This document shows, piece after piece, positions 37,264 to 49,092 of a stretch of DNA of 64,000 nt. How positions within the stretch are numbered: the first letter of the stretch is position 1; every line of letters begins with the position of its first letter. The notes under the pieces were generated by a model. It made no database searches and was not told the origin of the DNA. It was given only the letters and a program-made list of their open reading frames with translations. Made by a program: the position numbers and the translations under genes. This DNA is from Centrapalus pauciflorus (lineage: Eukaryota; Streptophyta; Magnoliopsida; Asterales; Asteraceae): contig JAANYP010006670.1 of the NCBI GenBank assembly GCA_020465985.1, positions 62,001-126,000 on the forward strand, read 5' to 3'.

Positions 37264-37762
37264 AGGGATAACTGCGCAAAAAACCTTCAAGTTGTCGGCT
37301 TTTTGTAATTAAAACCCCAAACTATTTTTCGTTGCATAGAAAACCCCGAATTAACTAAAAATCAGTAAATTAAGGTTTTATCAATGGGTAACCGGTTGAA
37401 ACCAGTTATTAATCCTACATGGACCGGTAAATAACCTATGTGGAATAAATTTTAATTGTTGAAACCAGTTGTCAAGTATTACACATCATTTAAACCCCCG
37501 TTCATTATGTAATCATGTTTAAAAATTACAATTAAAATTTATCAATGGGGGTTTAAATGATGTGTAATACTTAGTAAACGGTTTTAACAATTAAAACTTA
37601 TTCCACGTAGGTTATTTACCAGTCCCCGTAGGATTAATAACTGGTTACCCATTGATAAAACCTTAATTTACTGATTTTTAGTTAGTTCGGGGTTTTCTAT
37701 GCAACGAAAAATGGTTTGGGGTTTTAATTACAAAAAGCCGACAACTTGGAGGTTTTTTGCGC
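37264..37762. mobile_element. Foldback MITE, GGGATAACTGCG family (copy 2)
   Basis: This is an almost full-length palindrome: left GGGATAACTGCGCAAAAAAC and AATTAAAACCCCAAAC, right GTTTGGGGTTTTAATTAC and GAGGTTTTTTGCGCAGT. The centre contains inverted ATTACACATCATTTAAAC. It is the sister of 17090-17575. Confidence 0.8.
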
Positions 37763-39238
37763 AGTATAATAAACTAGTATCCATTACAACATGTAGATAA
37801 AATCTTATATCATATTCTCATTAAACTTTGAAATATTATACATGTTTTAAATGTATTATACATTAAATATATACGATATTTCAAAACTTAAAAGAGGTAT
37901 ATATGAAATGAAATATTCCATATAAGTAAAGCCTAATTTGCTAATTTTATAAAAGTCTGGTCAAGAATCTTCATAAATTTGAATGGCCGACATAGTTATC
38001 ATGGGCTAGACCACAAACTGTACTGAAAACTGGTCCACCCACGGCCTAACTTAATAACAGGCCGCAGCCCACTGTGGGTTGGACTCTATCTAAAACTCTC
38101 AACAAACACTAACCAACAACTAATAAATTAGAGATAATATTAAAAAAAAAACACATTGACTTTCATGCAATTATCAATTAATTCATTAAACTTTTTTCCC
38201 GAGTGTTTAAGTCTCTAAATAAAATTTATCTTATTCAAAACTATATATTTTTAACATGTTACCTACTTAACATGTAAAACAATGAGTTCCTAGAATTGTT
38301 TATTGTTAAAAAAACCAACTTTCTTTTCCTATTTTTACGATTAAGGCACTGGACTTTCTTTTTTCTTGTTTAGGTCCTGTACTGTTTACTGATTAGTGAC
38401 CTGCTAAACAGGTCAAACATATAGTTTTGAATAAAACAAAAATTGTCTAAAGACTTAAACAATCGGAAAAAAAAAATACAGTGACTTAATCGATACATTT
38501 ATAAAATTTCGCAGAATTTTTTCAATATTAACCCGATAATTATATAAATTACAAATTACAACCTTCAAATTAAAAATATTGATACATAATATCATTGTTT
38601 CTTAAGGATTCTAATTATATAAATCATAATAAGAAAAATAAGATGTATACCTCAATTTAACAAACAAAGTAACGTTTCCTACAAAACAATTTTGGATCAA
38701 CAAAGTTGTACTTTTGGTGGAATGGAAAATGAATAGAATGGAAAGGATAATAAACATTTTCATTATTTTCTCTCCAATATTTGAAAGGAAAGCAAAATCT
38801 ATCTGATTTCCATCATTTTCCTTCCTTAAATGAAGTTATGGAACACGACAGATTTTATAGTTTATTCTAATTCCATTCATTTCTCTCGTTAAGTGAGGTT
38901 GTGGAACACAACGTAAATCACGCATGCGTTACAAGAAGTTTGGAAGAAAGATCGAAAAGAACCCGAAAAGATAACAATGCATGTCTTTTTAAAGAGCATC
39001 TATAACAGATAAATCATATATCATACAAGAAACTAGGTCTAGAGTCAAATGTAGCATATATCCAAGCCAAAACAAAACATGGTTACTCTTATCAATCAAT
39101 CCATAATAGCTTCCTAATTAATTGATCAAATCGAAAAGGCGAAAAAAAAGTTAAAAACATTAACAATACGAGACTAGAAATCGCGACGCTAATCCCCAAA
39201 TGAGGTGCAAACTTCTCTCGTGCTTCGTCCGCTTGTCT
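37763..39238. other. Intergenic, MITEs only
   Basis: 38130-38530 is a copy of the TTAAGTCACTAAAC-type MITE found in LOX and beta-glucosidase introns, and 38700-38912 is another AT-rich element. 38913-39238 probably includes the 3' untranslated part of the next gene. No coding is seen. Confidence 0.5.
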
Positions 39239-39580
39239 TTACTTGCATTCAACACCAGCTTCGGCTGCTCGATGAGGTTTGTTTTTCCTCCTGCTTCCAT
39301 TATGACGAAAACCATTAGATTTGGTTTCGTTCGGGCTTCTTTCCTCTTTCACTAAATCTCCCTTTTCCTTTAATTGTTTGTTTCGTTTCCTTTTCTTCGC
39401 ATCCTCATTATCTTCGTCGTCTTCTTCCATCTTTTCAACATCTTCGTCTCCTTCATCCACCAATGGCTTAATCGGCCTGCCCCTTCGCTTCTGAGCAGGG
39501 ATCTTTTCGTCTTCACCGCTTCCAGGATCATCGCTATTCGTTAACGTAAATTTCTTCCCTTTTCCTCTACCCCTACCCAT
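39239..39580 (-). CDS. Small nuclear AT-hook-like protein, 113 aa
   Basis: The protein is strongly charged and without a membrane segment. It begins MGRGRGKGKKF, then has an AT-hook core KRRGRPIKP (residues 31-39) that would bind the minor groove of AT-rich DNA. An acidic run (42-60), a basic patch KKRKRNK (62-68) that could be a nuclear signal, and a conserved-looking tail GSRRKNKPHRAAEAGVECK follow. The ATG at 39580 is chosen because the upstream in-frame stretch (to 39715) is hydrophobic, lies in a triplicated repeat and follows a good splice acceptor (CTGGCAG, 39622). The coding part is one exon, and the 5' leader is probably spliced from the CT-rich region at 40508-40560. It resembles uncharacterised plant proteins of similar length; the function is unknown. 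Confidence 0.75.
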   Translation of the reverse strand: MGRGRGKGKKFTLTNSDDPGSGEDEKIPAQKRRGRPIKPLVDEGDEDVEKMEEDDEDNEDAKKRKRNKQLKEKGDLVKEERSPNETKSNGFRHNGSRRKNKPHRAAEAGVECK

Positions 39581-39589
39581 GCTTGAACC

Positions 39590-39978
39590 AATCAAGAAAC
39601 TTACAATACCAGTCACAAATTCTGCCAGATTAAGTTTTGACAAAAGAAAAAAAAAATGCATCTTGATAGTTAATAATTTGAATAAAGAAAGTCCCTTAAA
39701 CACTAATAAAATCAACCATAATCAAGAAACTTACAATACCAGTCACAAATTCTGCCAGATTAAGTTTTGACAGAAGAAAAAAAAATGCATCTTGATGGTT
39801 AATAATTTGAATAAAGAAAGTCCCTTAAACACTAATAAAATCAACCATAATCAAGAAACTTACAATACCAGTCACAAATTCTGACATATTAAGTTTTGAC
39901 AAAAGAAAAAAAAAATGCATCTTGATAGTTAATAATTTGAATAAAGAAAGTCCCTTAAACACTAATAAAATCAACCAT
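39590..39978. repeat. Three tandem ~130-bp repeats in the 5' leader region
   Basis: Units start at 39590, 39720 and 39849 with AATCAAGAAACTTACAATAC and each end near CACTAATAAAATCAACCAT. They are almost identical, so the array is recent. On the gene's strand each unit carries a pyrimidine tract and a CAG acceptor (CTGGCAG in units 1 and 2, ATGTCAG in unit 3). Confidence 0.9.
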
Positions 39979-40513
39979 AATCAAGAAAAGAATCATGGGT
40001 ATTGGCCCATTGGGTACATTTGCATTTATACAACAACTGAACAACCCATCACCAAGAACCCTAAAGATGAAAACTTTATTGATGTCCTAAATGAAAGAAG
40101 AGATAAATTAACAAATAAATCATGGGTATGGTATAATGACAGATTTGGGTTGGAATCAAAACCCTATATACATACAGTCTATAGAACATAACAATCATCA
40201 AGAAGCATATGGATGAGATCTATAAAATGGAGTCAAAAGTGTAGCTAGATCCAAGAAATCATAATTTTGATTCGATGCAAAACCCAAAAATTAAAAAAAC
40301 ATGTTGAAGCAGCAAATAGGAATCAAGAAACATAATCTGATTAAGAAGAAAGTAAACTGACCATGTGGTGTGAGGAATGAGAAGAGCCTCTCTGCAGTTA
40401 AAGCATCAAACTTTTTGTAAGAAAAAATGGGGATTGTGTGCAAGAAACAGAAAACCCAGATCAAGAAAGTATTTGAAAGAAAGAATGAGGTCCCAAAAGG
40501 CAATGAAGATTGA

Positions 40514-40518
<5 letters not shown>

Positions 40519-40561
<43 letters not shown>
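40519..40561. repeat. (GA)n tract, CT-rich on the minus strand
   Basis: About 20 GA units. On the minus strand this is a CT-rich tract roughly 0.95 kb upstream of the AT-hook ATG, where CT-rich 5' leaders and core promoters are common in plants. Confidence 0.8.
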
Positions 40562-40564
<3 letters not shown>

Positions 40565-41557
40565 GTGTTTGTGTGTGGGGTTTTATGCAGATGGGAATTC
40601 AGTTTGGAAAGTGAAATAGGTATGGAGGAGGGGAGGGGAGGAAAGGTGTTAGTTAAGTTAAGTGTGAGGAAATCTATAAATTCAAATCCATATCCAAAGA
40701 CAAGGTCCAAAGTCTAAAAAGGGGTAGATTTGGTAAGAACTTGGAAAAGGTTGTTTGTTTACTTAAATCACATTCACACCCTTCAAAATTACCCATCATC
40801 AATTTATCATCATCTTCTTCAACATCATCATCTTTTTCCTTTTGTTCTCTTTCTCTTTGTTATATACCTTTAATTTAATTTTTACATCTCTAGTACTATT
40901 TAAGTAAAATCATGTATTTAAACCAATATAATTAGAAAAGCATGTGCAATGTAGAAAACTTTTTACATTGTGTTCCCGGGTTAAAATTTGAGGAGTAAAA
41001 AAAGGATTCGGAAAAAATTGTGCAACGTAGGAAACTTTTACGTCGTGTTCCAGGTTAATTGAGGAAAAAGAAAAGGTATTTCTATACGTACACCCCTTCA
41101 ATTGCTAATCACACATCTCCTTCTTAATGTGAGAGGAGTAACTTTTAATCATTGAGTCTCATGTTATTAAGGAAAATCATGTGAGCAATGGGGTGTATGA
41201 TTAGTTAAAATTAATGTGAAGGGATGTACATATAGCAATGCCCAAAAGAAATGATTCAGAAGAAAATATAAAAATAATTTGTATGAGTTTTTTTTAAGGA
41301 TACATGATAAATGAAATTAAAAAAATTGTGTTCTGAGTTTTTAAAAGAAAAGGAAGGGAAAGAATTTCAACCAAATGAAAAGTTTGATTGTATTATCTTC
41401 CAAACTTTCATTTCAATTTTTTTTACGCATTTCAAAGGTCGGAAACATAAAGTTAATATAACTCTTTAATGGTCTAATCAAATAAAAGTATAAAGAAAAG
41501 AGAATGAATCAATAAAACACTTAAGTGACATAATTGACAAATAAAAGAAGAATTTTA
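40562..41557. other. Intergenic, no gene recognised
   Basis: This is probably promoter sequence of the minus-strand AT-hook gene followed by AT-rich DNA. A small direct/inverted motif GTGCAATGTAGAAAACTTTT / GTGCAACGTAGGAAACTTTT recurs at 40943 and 41019. Confidence 0.5.
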
Positions 41558-41690
41558 ACACTATGTTTGTTACAGAGAATTAAGGTTAGGAAAATGGAAA
41601 TAAGAGGAATTCTTATGTTTGTTAACATGAGAATTTCTCTTATTTCCATTTACCTAGCCTTAATTTTCTGTACCAAATGCACCCTAAGTG
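41558..41690. repeat. Short MITE
   Basis: TTTGTTACAGAGAATTAAGG at the left and CCTTAATTTTCTGTACCAAA at the right are inverted, with a further inverted pair GAAATAAGAGGAATTC / GAATTTCTCTTATTTC inside. It is about 130 bp. Confidence 0.6.
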
Positions 41691-44600
41691 ATTGGATCAA
41701 TAGAAAATTTAAATTTAATGACTTAAAACATTGAAAATAAATTTTAGGTATCAAATTGTTGAAATGACTTTTCAGCGTAAACACTAATTTTATTAATAAG
41801 TATTATAATTATATTAAGAAACACAAGATAAAAATAATTATATTTTTTTATCATGGTATTTAATTTTTTATTAACTAAATTCAAGGTACTTAATGTTATT
41901 GGATATATTATTAAACATATTTCTCATAATATTTTGATAAATTATCTTATCTTTATGTTTTACATGTTTTATAATACATCATTACATCTGGTATGTATAC
42001 AGATCAGTTTGACTGAATAAGACTTTGAACATAAAATTTTGCCAAATAATTACTCTCCGCTTGATTTTTTTTAAACTAAACTTGTCAAATTGTTGTTGCA
42101 AACTAAATCGGTCAAACCAACAAAACCGGTTTTATTGTTTGACTATTTTTTTATTTCTTTTTTCTAACATTATATTTATTATTATAAAATTAAGTATAAA
42201 TAATAACTAAGTTGATAAGTAAAGTAAACGGTATTTGTATATTTTTGCTTATGAAATGGTGACTATTTTATTTTCTTAAGTCAAGTATTTAAACTTAAAA
42301 GAAAAATGTTCATTCAAACTTTTAAGATAATAATTATTTATTGATAATCAATTTAAGTAAATATACTGATATCAAAATTGTGTGTTTGTCGTAGATGTAT
42401 TAATATCAAAATTGTGTGTGTACACGTACACATACGTTGTTTGGTTTACTTGGCCGGTTTAACTTTCTAAACCATAAATCAAACCAAATTCTCGGTTTAT
42501 AAAATTATCAAACCGATCGGCAATTTCTATAGTAGCAAACCGGCTATGCCAGCCAATTAATTTGGTTTGGTCGGTTTCGACCGAACCATACACATCGATA
42601 TTTACATCATTGTCTTATCATCTTTTATTAACATTTCTAATTCATTATGAGAAAATTTAAGTGAACCGAATCTTGCGGTTTTTTATAACAAAAAACTGAA
42701 CTTGAGGTCTGGTATTTTTCAGTTTGATTTTTCAACTTTTTTGGTTTTGTTGACTTTTTGTTCAAGCCTAATAAGAGTATATGGATAAAAATTATCATTT
42801 CCCATAATTTTAAAATAAAAATTCATTAGGTGTGTGCCAAAAAAACCGAAATAAACCGAAGAACCCCAAATCTGAAAACCAAAACTGAAATAGAAAATGT
42901 CGACTTCATTTCATATATTAGAAAAATCAAACTTTTTTGTTTGGTCTTAGTGTTAATATAAAAAGTGAAAACCAAATAAAAAACCTATTTATATGAGAAA
43001 ATGGCATGAGATACGTATGTACTGTGGATTTTATTCTGATTTAGGTTGTGTACTTTTTTGTACACATTTAGATTGCGTACTTTAAGGATGTTTTGTTTTG
43101 CTGGCCAGGCTACCAAGATACCGGTAGTACATTACAAAATGATGTGACTGGTGACATGGAATTAAAATCTTAATTAGCTTATTATATATATTATACATAA
43201 TTAAAAATTATACGAAAACCTATTTGTAACTGCCTGGTCCAACAAATAATTAAAAAACCAACAGGCGCGTTCATAATCTGGATTGTAAGGTTTAACATAT
43301 GCAAACGAACAACACATCAAAGGTTGATTAAGAACGAACCGTTGTGCTTCATGGATTTATGGTGACTATGTCTGAGGTTAGGGTGAGGGTTATTTCTATT
43401 TCTTTTATTGTTCATGGATTTATGGTTCTGGCATTTTTGTTTTTTCTTTGTTATATTTGCATAATTGTTATATAATGTGTGATAGATTGATCGATTAAAA
43501 TATTAATGATATCATGTTGTTGTTTTTTTTCAAGACACATTCACATATGCCTAAAAAGTCACATATATGTTAACGGTTGATTAGGTGAGAAGATGACTGA
43601 TGAAAATTGTGGCATTAGAGGAAAATATCGACCATGTCGTTTCTATATAAACACAACTGACAAAAACTAACAAACTCACATATATTAATGTTAACAATGA
43701 CTTTATATAAACTAAAATAAATAAGGAATATAAATTGATAAATAATTTAGTAAAGAACATATTAAAATTTTTAATTACAATAAAAAATTGAAATATTTAA
43801 ATATATATTAAAAATAGTAAATATAAATAAAAAAAACTAAAAATAAGTATACTTATGAATAAAAAATTGTATTTTTAAATAAAGTAAATATAATAAATAA
43901 ATAAAGTTTGGACTATAAATGGGAGATAATAAAACTATAGGAGCTAAAAGCATCATAGTTGAAAGTGGTAAAAATGTCATTATTACAAAGTTAATAGTTG
44001 AACCGTTAAGTTTAACGGATCAGGAACTAAAACTTTACAAAATTAGCAAAATAAGGACAAAAAAATGTCTTTTTGTCTTAATTATAGATATACCAAAAAT
44101 ACTTATTAGTTGTTACAAATAATATAAAGTTACAATTCAATGGTGTACTTGATAAAAGATGACAACTTTAAACGTGAAAACATTAAACGTGGTTACAATT
44201 AGAACGAAAAAAAATTATTCTTCTTTATAATTAATCATGACGTCACAAAAAAAAAAAAAAAATACTACAAGTCACGAATCACAAACTTAAACGTTATAAT
44301 AAACATTTTAGGTCAATCTATCTACAAAAATAAACTAGTCAGACTATAATTTTTTTAAATATTTTACGGTATGTGTGGATGTACCATCTCACTTTCATTC
44401 CAATGCGATGTATGTACAAATAACACATTGTTATTATCAAATTATATACAAACTCATTGATTCAGTTTACTTTTACTATATTTATATTGAGAACTTGAGA
44501 TGTGTGTCTTTCTATGTCTCTTGTGCAGACTTAAATCGTAGTTGCTGTGTGCTGAAGGTCATTCTTGTGATGCAGTTATCGTCCCACTCGAGTGGCGGCA

Positions 44601-44956
44601 ACATCTACCTCTTTCTACACCATCTCCATTCCGGTCTTGTTTTTGTTGTTTGTTGAGATGCATGGTTGATAAGTTATTGTAATGGAAAATTAAATTTTAA
44701 AAATGGATGTTTCAAACCTTATTGGGCTTACTAATTTCAGTATGATCCATGATCTTTGAATCCTAAAGTTATACGAATTTTGGCCCGGCCCAATAATCAG
44801 TTACTAAGTTCTAACTATGAAGTACGAATAAACAAAACCCAGGGTAAGAAATATTTTTCAATAAAGTATATTTAAATTCAAAAAAATACATAAAGTTTTA
44901 AGAAAACATTAATCGGTGGGTAATATGGTAACTTAATTATTGTATTTGATATTGAA
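41691..44956. other. AT-rich intergenic, no gene recognised
   Basis: Two stretches rich in AACCGGTTT/CCGAACCA motifs (42455-42600, 42840-42900) look like decayed MITEs of the GGTTCGGTT type. A 93-codon frame at 44375-44656 includes a possible exon edge (TTGTGCAG at 44521) but has no recognisable domain. Confidence 0.45.
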
Positions 44957-45815
44957 TCTGTACATATAATAAATAAAGAAAAACAGGTAGTGTCATATAA
45001 CACACTCTTTTTAAACCTTAATTTTTTATTTTCAGTTATTTTTCCTTTCTTTTTTTCCTACCTCTTTTTCTTCAATAAACTTATTAATTTGGTAATTTAT
45101 TAATATTTAAACAAAATATTATGTTTTCCAATATTATATTAATTATTTCTAAATTTTAAATCTATTTTATTTTTTAAAATTTAGCATTAATATTAATATG
45201 AATTTATAATTATGTTTTCAAATTATAATCAATTTAATTTTTAAATTTTTTATTAATTCATATTTTATATCATCTCAAAAGTTATCTATAAATTCTATAC
45301 CATTTTGACATGAGTACTTATTATTTTTATTATATTTATAGTAATATTTTAAATTTATAAAATATAATTATTTATTAAAATTACACATGTTATCATGGCT
45401 AATTAACTAGACTACATGTCTACATTGTGTGTAATTCTAGTCAATGGTGTTTGAAATTTTTGCCTTTTTTATTTCCAACCTTTTTTTCTTAAAAATCTAT
45501 TAACTTGCTAAATTTACTAAAATTTAACTTAAATATTTATGAGTTTCAAGGTTATATTAAGCATTTTCAAATTTTAAATCTTTCTTATTCTTAAAAGTTA
45601 GCATTAATATAAAAATCAAATTACAATTATGCTTTCAAATTATAATCAATTTAATAAGTTGTTTTTTTATTAATTCATGTTTTATATGAACTCAAAATTT
45701 CCTCTGTAAACTCTATACCATTTTGATATGAATACTTTATTATTTTATTATATGTATGATAATATTTTTAATTTATAAATTATAAATAATTATTATACAC
45801 GGGTTAATAAACTAG
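44957..45815 (+). mobile_element. Two head-to-tail Helitron copies
   Basis: The first starts A|TCTGTACATATAATAAATAA (44957) and ends AATTAACTAG at 45411. The second (from about 45412) ends ACACGGGTTAATAAACTAG|T at 45815. The bodies are diverged copies of each other (AAATTATAATCAATTTAATT, TCTATACCATTTTGA in both). No coding is seen. Confidence 0.6.
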
Positions 45816-46848
45816 TGTTAATTACTTCAGTAGAGATCAAATGTATTATCGTAATTGCAATTGGGTTGTGTAATTTTAGTCAACGTTTAAAACTGAAAAT
45901 CAAATATGAACATGAAGTCGACATAAAATCATATTTTGTCACAAATGTGTTTAGCAGGATATTAACATAAAAACATGTCGATATGAACCCGATAATTCAA
46001 AACAAGATAACTCAATGGAAGAACATTAAAAATATCCCTCGATGATGCTATTTCACATCGATTAAACATGATAAAAGGATATCTTCTCTTCTCGCTCTGC
46101 CTGCTTAATGCCTAAAATTAGAAAGAATCGTGCCGAAAAAAGTAGAATCCTTCTAAGATCCATTGCTCAGTATTCTGAATGTACATTGATGCCAATGGAT
46201 GTCTAACGTGTCGATTTTTCGTATGAGTATCTTATAAGTTATACAAATACTCACACAAAAGGAGATGGGATGTTGGGGTTTCCGACAACAATAAAAAATG
46301 CAGTTCTTCAGACTAAGTCTTTCGTTGAAATCTTCAAAAAGAGACATAATTGTTGGTGGTGCAATGACGACGCCGGGTTACGCCACCAACAGAATACATC
46401 ATCTTGGCTAACTCGGCGTCCCTCATTGCACCACTAACAATCACGTTTCATAACTACAATCAACCAAACCTAATGTTTGATGTTAAAATCCAAACTCCTC
46501 CCACTCCTTTATATAGAGCCTCCCAAACCCCTCTACTATTTCTTTTTCCCTTTCAAAAAATGCATGCTAAAGTAAGATGCTACTCTTTGGACCATTTCAA
46601 AAATAAACGATGAATGATCAACGGTGTACGTGTGGTTCGTACGTTAATTATTCCGATCGAACATGATTCCTGACTCCATTAATTATTGGACTAGTGTATG
46701 TGTACCTTCTTTGTTTGCTAGTCATTGTCTTGATCTTTTTGGCATCAGATCAGATGAGCACACAAGAATCTATCTTCTTTCCTGTCAAATTAGCTCATCA
46801 CATAAACAAATTACAAATAATCAAGTAATTAAACACTTTATAGTTATA
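45816..46848. other. Intergenic with a short strong hairpin at 46348-46441
   Basis: ATTGTTGGTGGTGCAATGA at 46349 is mirrored by TCATTGCACCACTAACAAT ending at 46441, extending to GACGCCGGGTTA / TAACTCGGCGTC. This gives a stem of about 33 bp with a loop of about 28 bp. No gene is recognised. Confidence 0.6.
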
Positions 46849-47040
46849 CTGGTAGCCTAATGGTTGGGGACATGGAATCTATAATGGAGGTTCAGGGTTC
46901 ACACCTTGCACATGTCCTTTAACCATGGGTTACGCGATTTACCTCCTCCACGTTGGCCGTGGGACCGGTTGGTGGGGGCCCCCAGAGGGTGGGTTACCCT
47001 TTTTTGTATATACCCGTTATAGCGACTATGTATTGTATTT
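46849..47040 (+). mobile_element. tRNA-derived SINE
   Basis: GGTAGCCTAATGGTTGGGG at 46851 fits the Pol III A-box and GGTTCACACC at 46896 the B-box, 40-odd bp apart. The sequence cannot form a full tRNA cloverleaf. A GC-rich body (GGGACCGGTTGG, GGGGGCCCCC) follows, then T6 and TA-rich sequence. The 3' end is uncertain. Confidence 0.6.
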
Positions 47041-47305
47041 ACAGTGTGTGTATTCAATGGTTGTACTTCATGCAATGAAAAAGATACGTACGTCGAGATT
47101 TGTCAGTTTGTATGATGCAGCAGACAGATCTGGAAAATGGTTCAGAAGTTGCAGGAGAACACAAACATAAGCAAAATCATATTAAGTAATTAAGTAGAAG
47201 AATAATATATATATTTAGTTAAGCATCAAGACTCTATACATTGAAAAACTACTTCCCTATTATGGTAAAGATAACTAAAATCCAAGAAATTGGATCTCTA
47301 CATCA

Positions 47306-47581
47306 TTAGTTCTGTGTCGGATTTGAAGCGCTGGGTGGCTGCTTCCTCAGATTAGCTTCCACCGATGTCTCTGACTCGTTCATGGATGCAGCTAACGGGT
47401 TTGTTGAAAGTGATGTGACAGAAGAAGCTAGTAGTCTTCTTGGTTGAGTTCTGTCTCTATTGACAGAAGTACGTTGCCCATGAAGGAACGACGGCGATGA
47501 TGATAACGAAGCAGAATATGATATAATCAGATGATGAAAGAAAATCAAAGAAACGATAAAAATGAGTACTTTGTAAGCCAT
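47306..47581 (-). CDS. Secreted signalling-peptide precursor (CLE/IDA-like), 91 aa
   Basis: A single-exon 91-residue protein. Residues 1-24 (MAYKVLIFIVSLIFFHHLII) form a clear signal peptide. The middle is Ser/Thr-rich and not predicted to fold. The very C-terminus RKQPPSASNPTQN resembles processed plant peptide hormones. Against the CLE dodecapeptide (RxVPSGPNPxHN) it shares Pro4, Ser5, Asn8, Pro9 and Asn12. Against IDA (PPSAPSKRHN) it shares PPSA and the final Asn. It may therefore be a divergent CLE, an IDA-like peptide or another family. If so, the peptide would be cut off in the apoplast and sensed by a leucine-rich-repeat receptor kinase; that is inference. The ATG is the only one that keeps the signal peptide. 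Confidence 0.6.
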   Translation of the reverse strand: MAYKVLIFIVSLIFFHHLIISYSASLSSSPSFLHGQRTSVNRDRTQPRRLLASSVTSLSTNPLAASMNESETSVEANLRKQPPSASNPTQN

Positions 47582-49092
47582 GGTTTCGAAGAAGATGAGA
47601 TGAATGAATAGAATTTGCTCTTAAGAAAGATGGCAAAACATTATAGTTGGATGCACCTTGTGGTCAAGTCTGACAATGCATGTGTAATGTTACCTACAAT
47701 TATTAATATACTACGAAAAAAGAAGGCATTTTGAAAGAAAGAAAGAAACAAGTGTAAAGTGTAGTCTGATAGAGTCAAAGATTGTAAAAGTTTCATACTT
47801 TTTGTGCATGAAATACGCGTTTTATAGCATTCGTGTTATACCCTTTTTCACATAACAACAGAGGTTCAGTATGGGCACGATGGATCTTGATTCCTGTGTG
47901 GTGACATAGACGCACGGGTGAGTGAGCCTAAGTGGTTCAGCATGGGCCTTGACTCACTTTGTATACAAAGAATCTAGGTAGTTATTAAGGGTCCAAAATA
48001 GAATAAAGCTCAGGTGTCTCAAGAAAAAGCTCTGATACAATGAACCATCCATTAGTGTACAAACAGTTCACACAGTACAAGTCTGTGATGCAGATTGAAT
48101 ACTAGCAGCAGTATTGATATCTAGGGTGCTTAAAATGACGCTTAACATGTGAAGCAGATATCGGTATGGAGATCTTGAAAGAACATTAAAGAACATGGGT
48201 CATCATGTGTCCCCTATACATAACAAAATCTTGATTGAATTAAACTTTCTATTGACTATAATTAGTAAAAACACCCACAGATCATCTTAGTTGTTTAAGC
48301 TAACCACCATTTTCTTGGTTTCGTTTCAATAGACTATCTGTCGATGTATGTATTTCGCCTGTAAAGTGAAACCGGAAACCCCTTTAATCCTTAACGATTC
48401 TCTCACTCGAAACCAATAAAGACATGCAGGAACTGTATTTTCTTTCAGATGGGACTGGCAATTCCGTTAACAAACATAAATCGTCTTCCTAACTCTTTGA
48501 ATGTTGGATTAGCTGGCAGGTCATATTACTAATGTTGTTTGTACTTAAAATAATGTGGCTTTATATCAGAACCTGTTTCTGTTTGTCTTTTTCCTTGGAT
48601 CCGAAAGATTCTTCAAGAAAAAGAACATGAATTTGAATAGGTAGCAAAAAATTCAAATCCTGCGGCTAATTCTTGTCCCATATCTTCTGTTCTGCAACTC
48701 AGATGCATTTGAATTAGAATAACATCAGGTGCCACAGCTAAATATGAGCTGTTGATTTGCAAAGAAAACGGCTCAAGTTACTAACATAATAAATTAGATA
48801 TTTACATATAGAAAATACCAAGCTATCCCAAACAGAAAAGATGGTATCTTGCTCATTTTTGAGGAAAGGTAGGCCTAAACTTTATACATACACATATATG
48901 TATGTATGTATGTACACACACACACACATATATATATATACATATACACGTAGAATAGAAGTACAATTATCTGCAAAGTGAGATACAGATTGTTTAGAAA
49001 AGAATGAGAAAATACATTCAGAGGTACAGATGTGTTGTGTTCCATGTGTAAAAAGAACAAATCTTGTTGACTCGGCAAGTTATCCATCAATT
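47582..49092. other. Intergenic, no gene recognised
   Basis: Promoter side of the peptide gene, then AT-rich DNA. GCTCTGATACAATG at 48031 is the complement of a near match to the retroelement Met-tRNA primer site (TGGTATCAGAGC), so an LTR fragment may lie at 48040-48300. CA/TA-rich simple repeats are at 48889-48945. Confidence 0.4.

Noticed and set aside
39581..39715. N-terminal extension of the AT-hook protein (45 extra residues)
   Set aside because: The extension is read from the 130-bp repeat, is hydrophobic, and lies across a good splice acceptor. MGRGRGKGKK is the natural start.
44375..44656. 93-codon frame as a gene
   Set aside because: No recognisable domain, no clear splice partners, and surrounded by AT-rich repeats. 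It is kept only as a note in the intergenic entry.
48031..48044. Primer-binding site of an LTR retrotransposon
   Set aside because: The match to the Met-tRNA complement is short with a mismatch, and no LTR pair, polypurine tract or gag/pol was found nearby.
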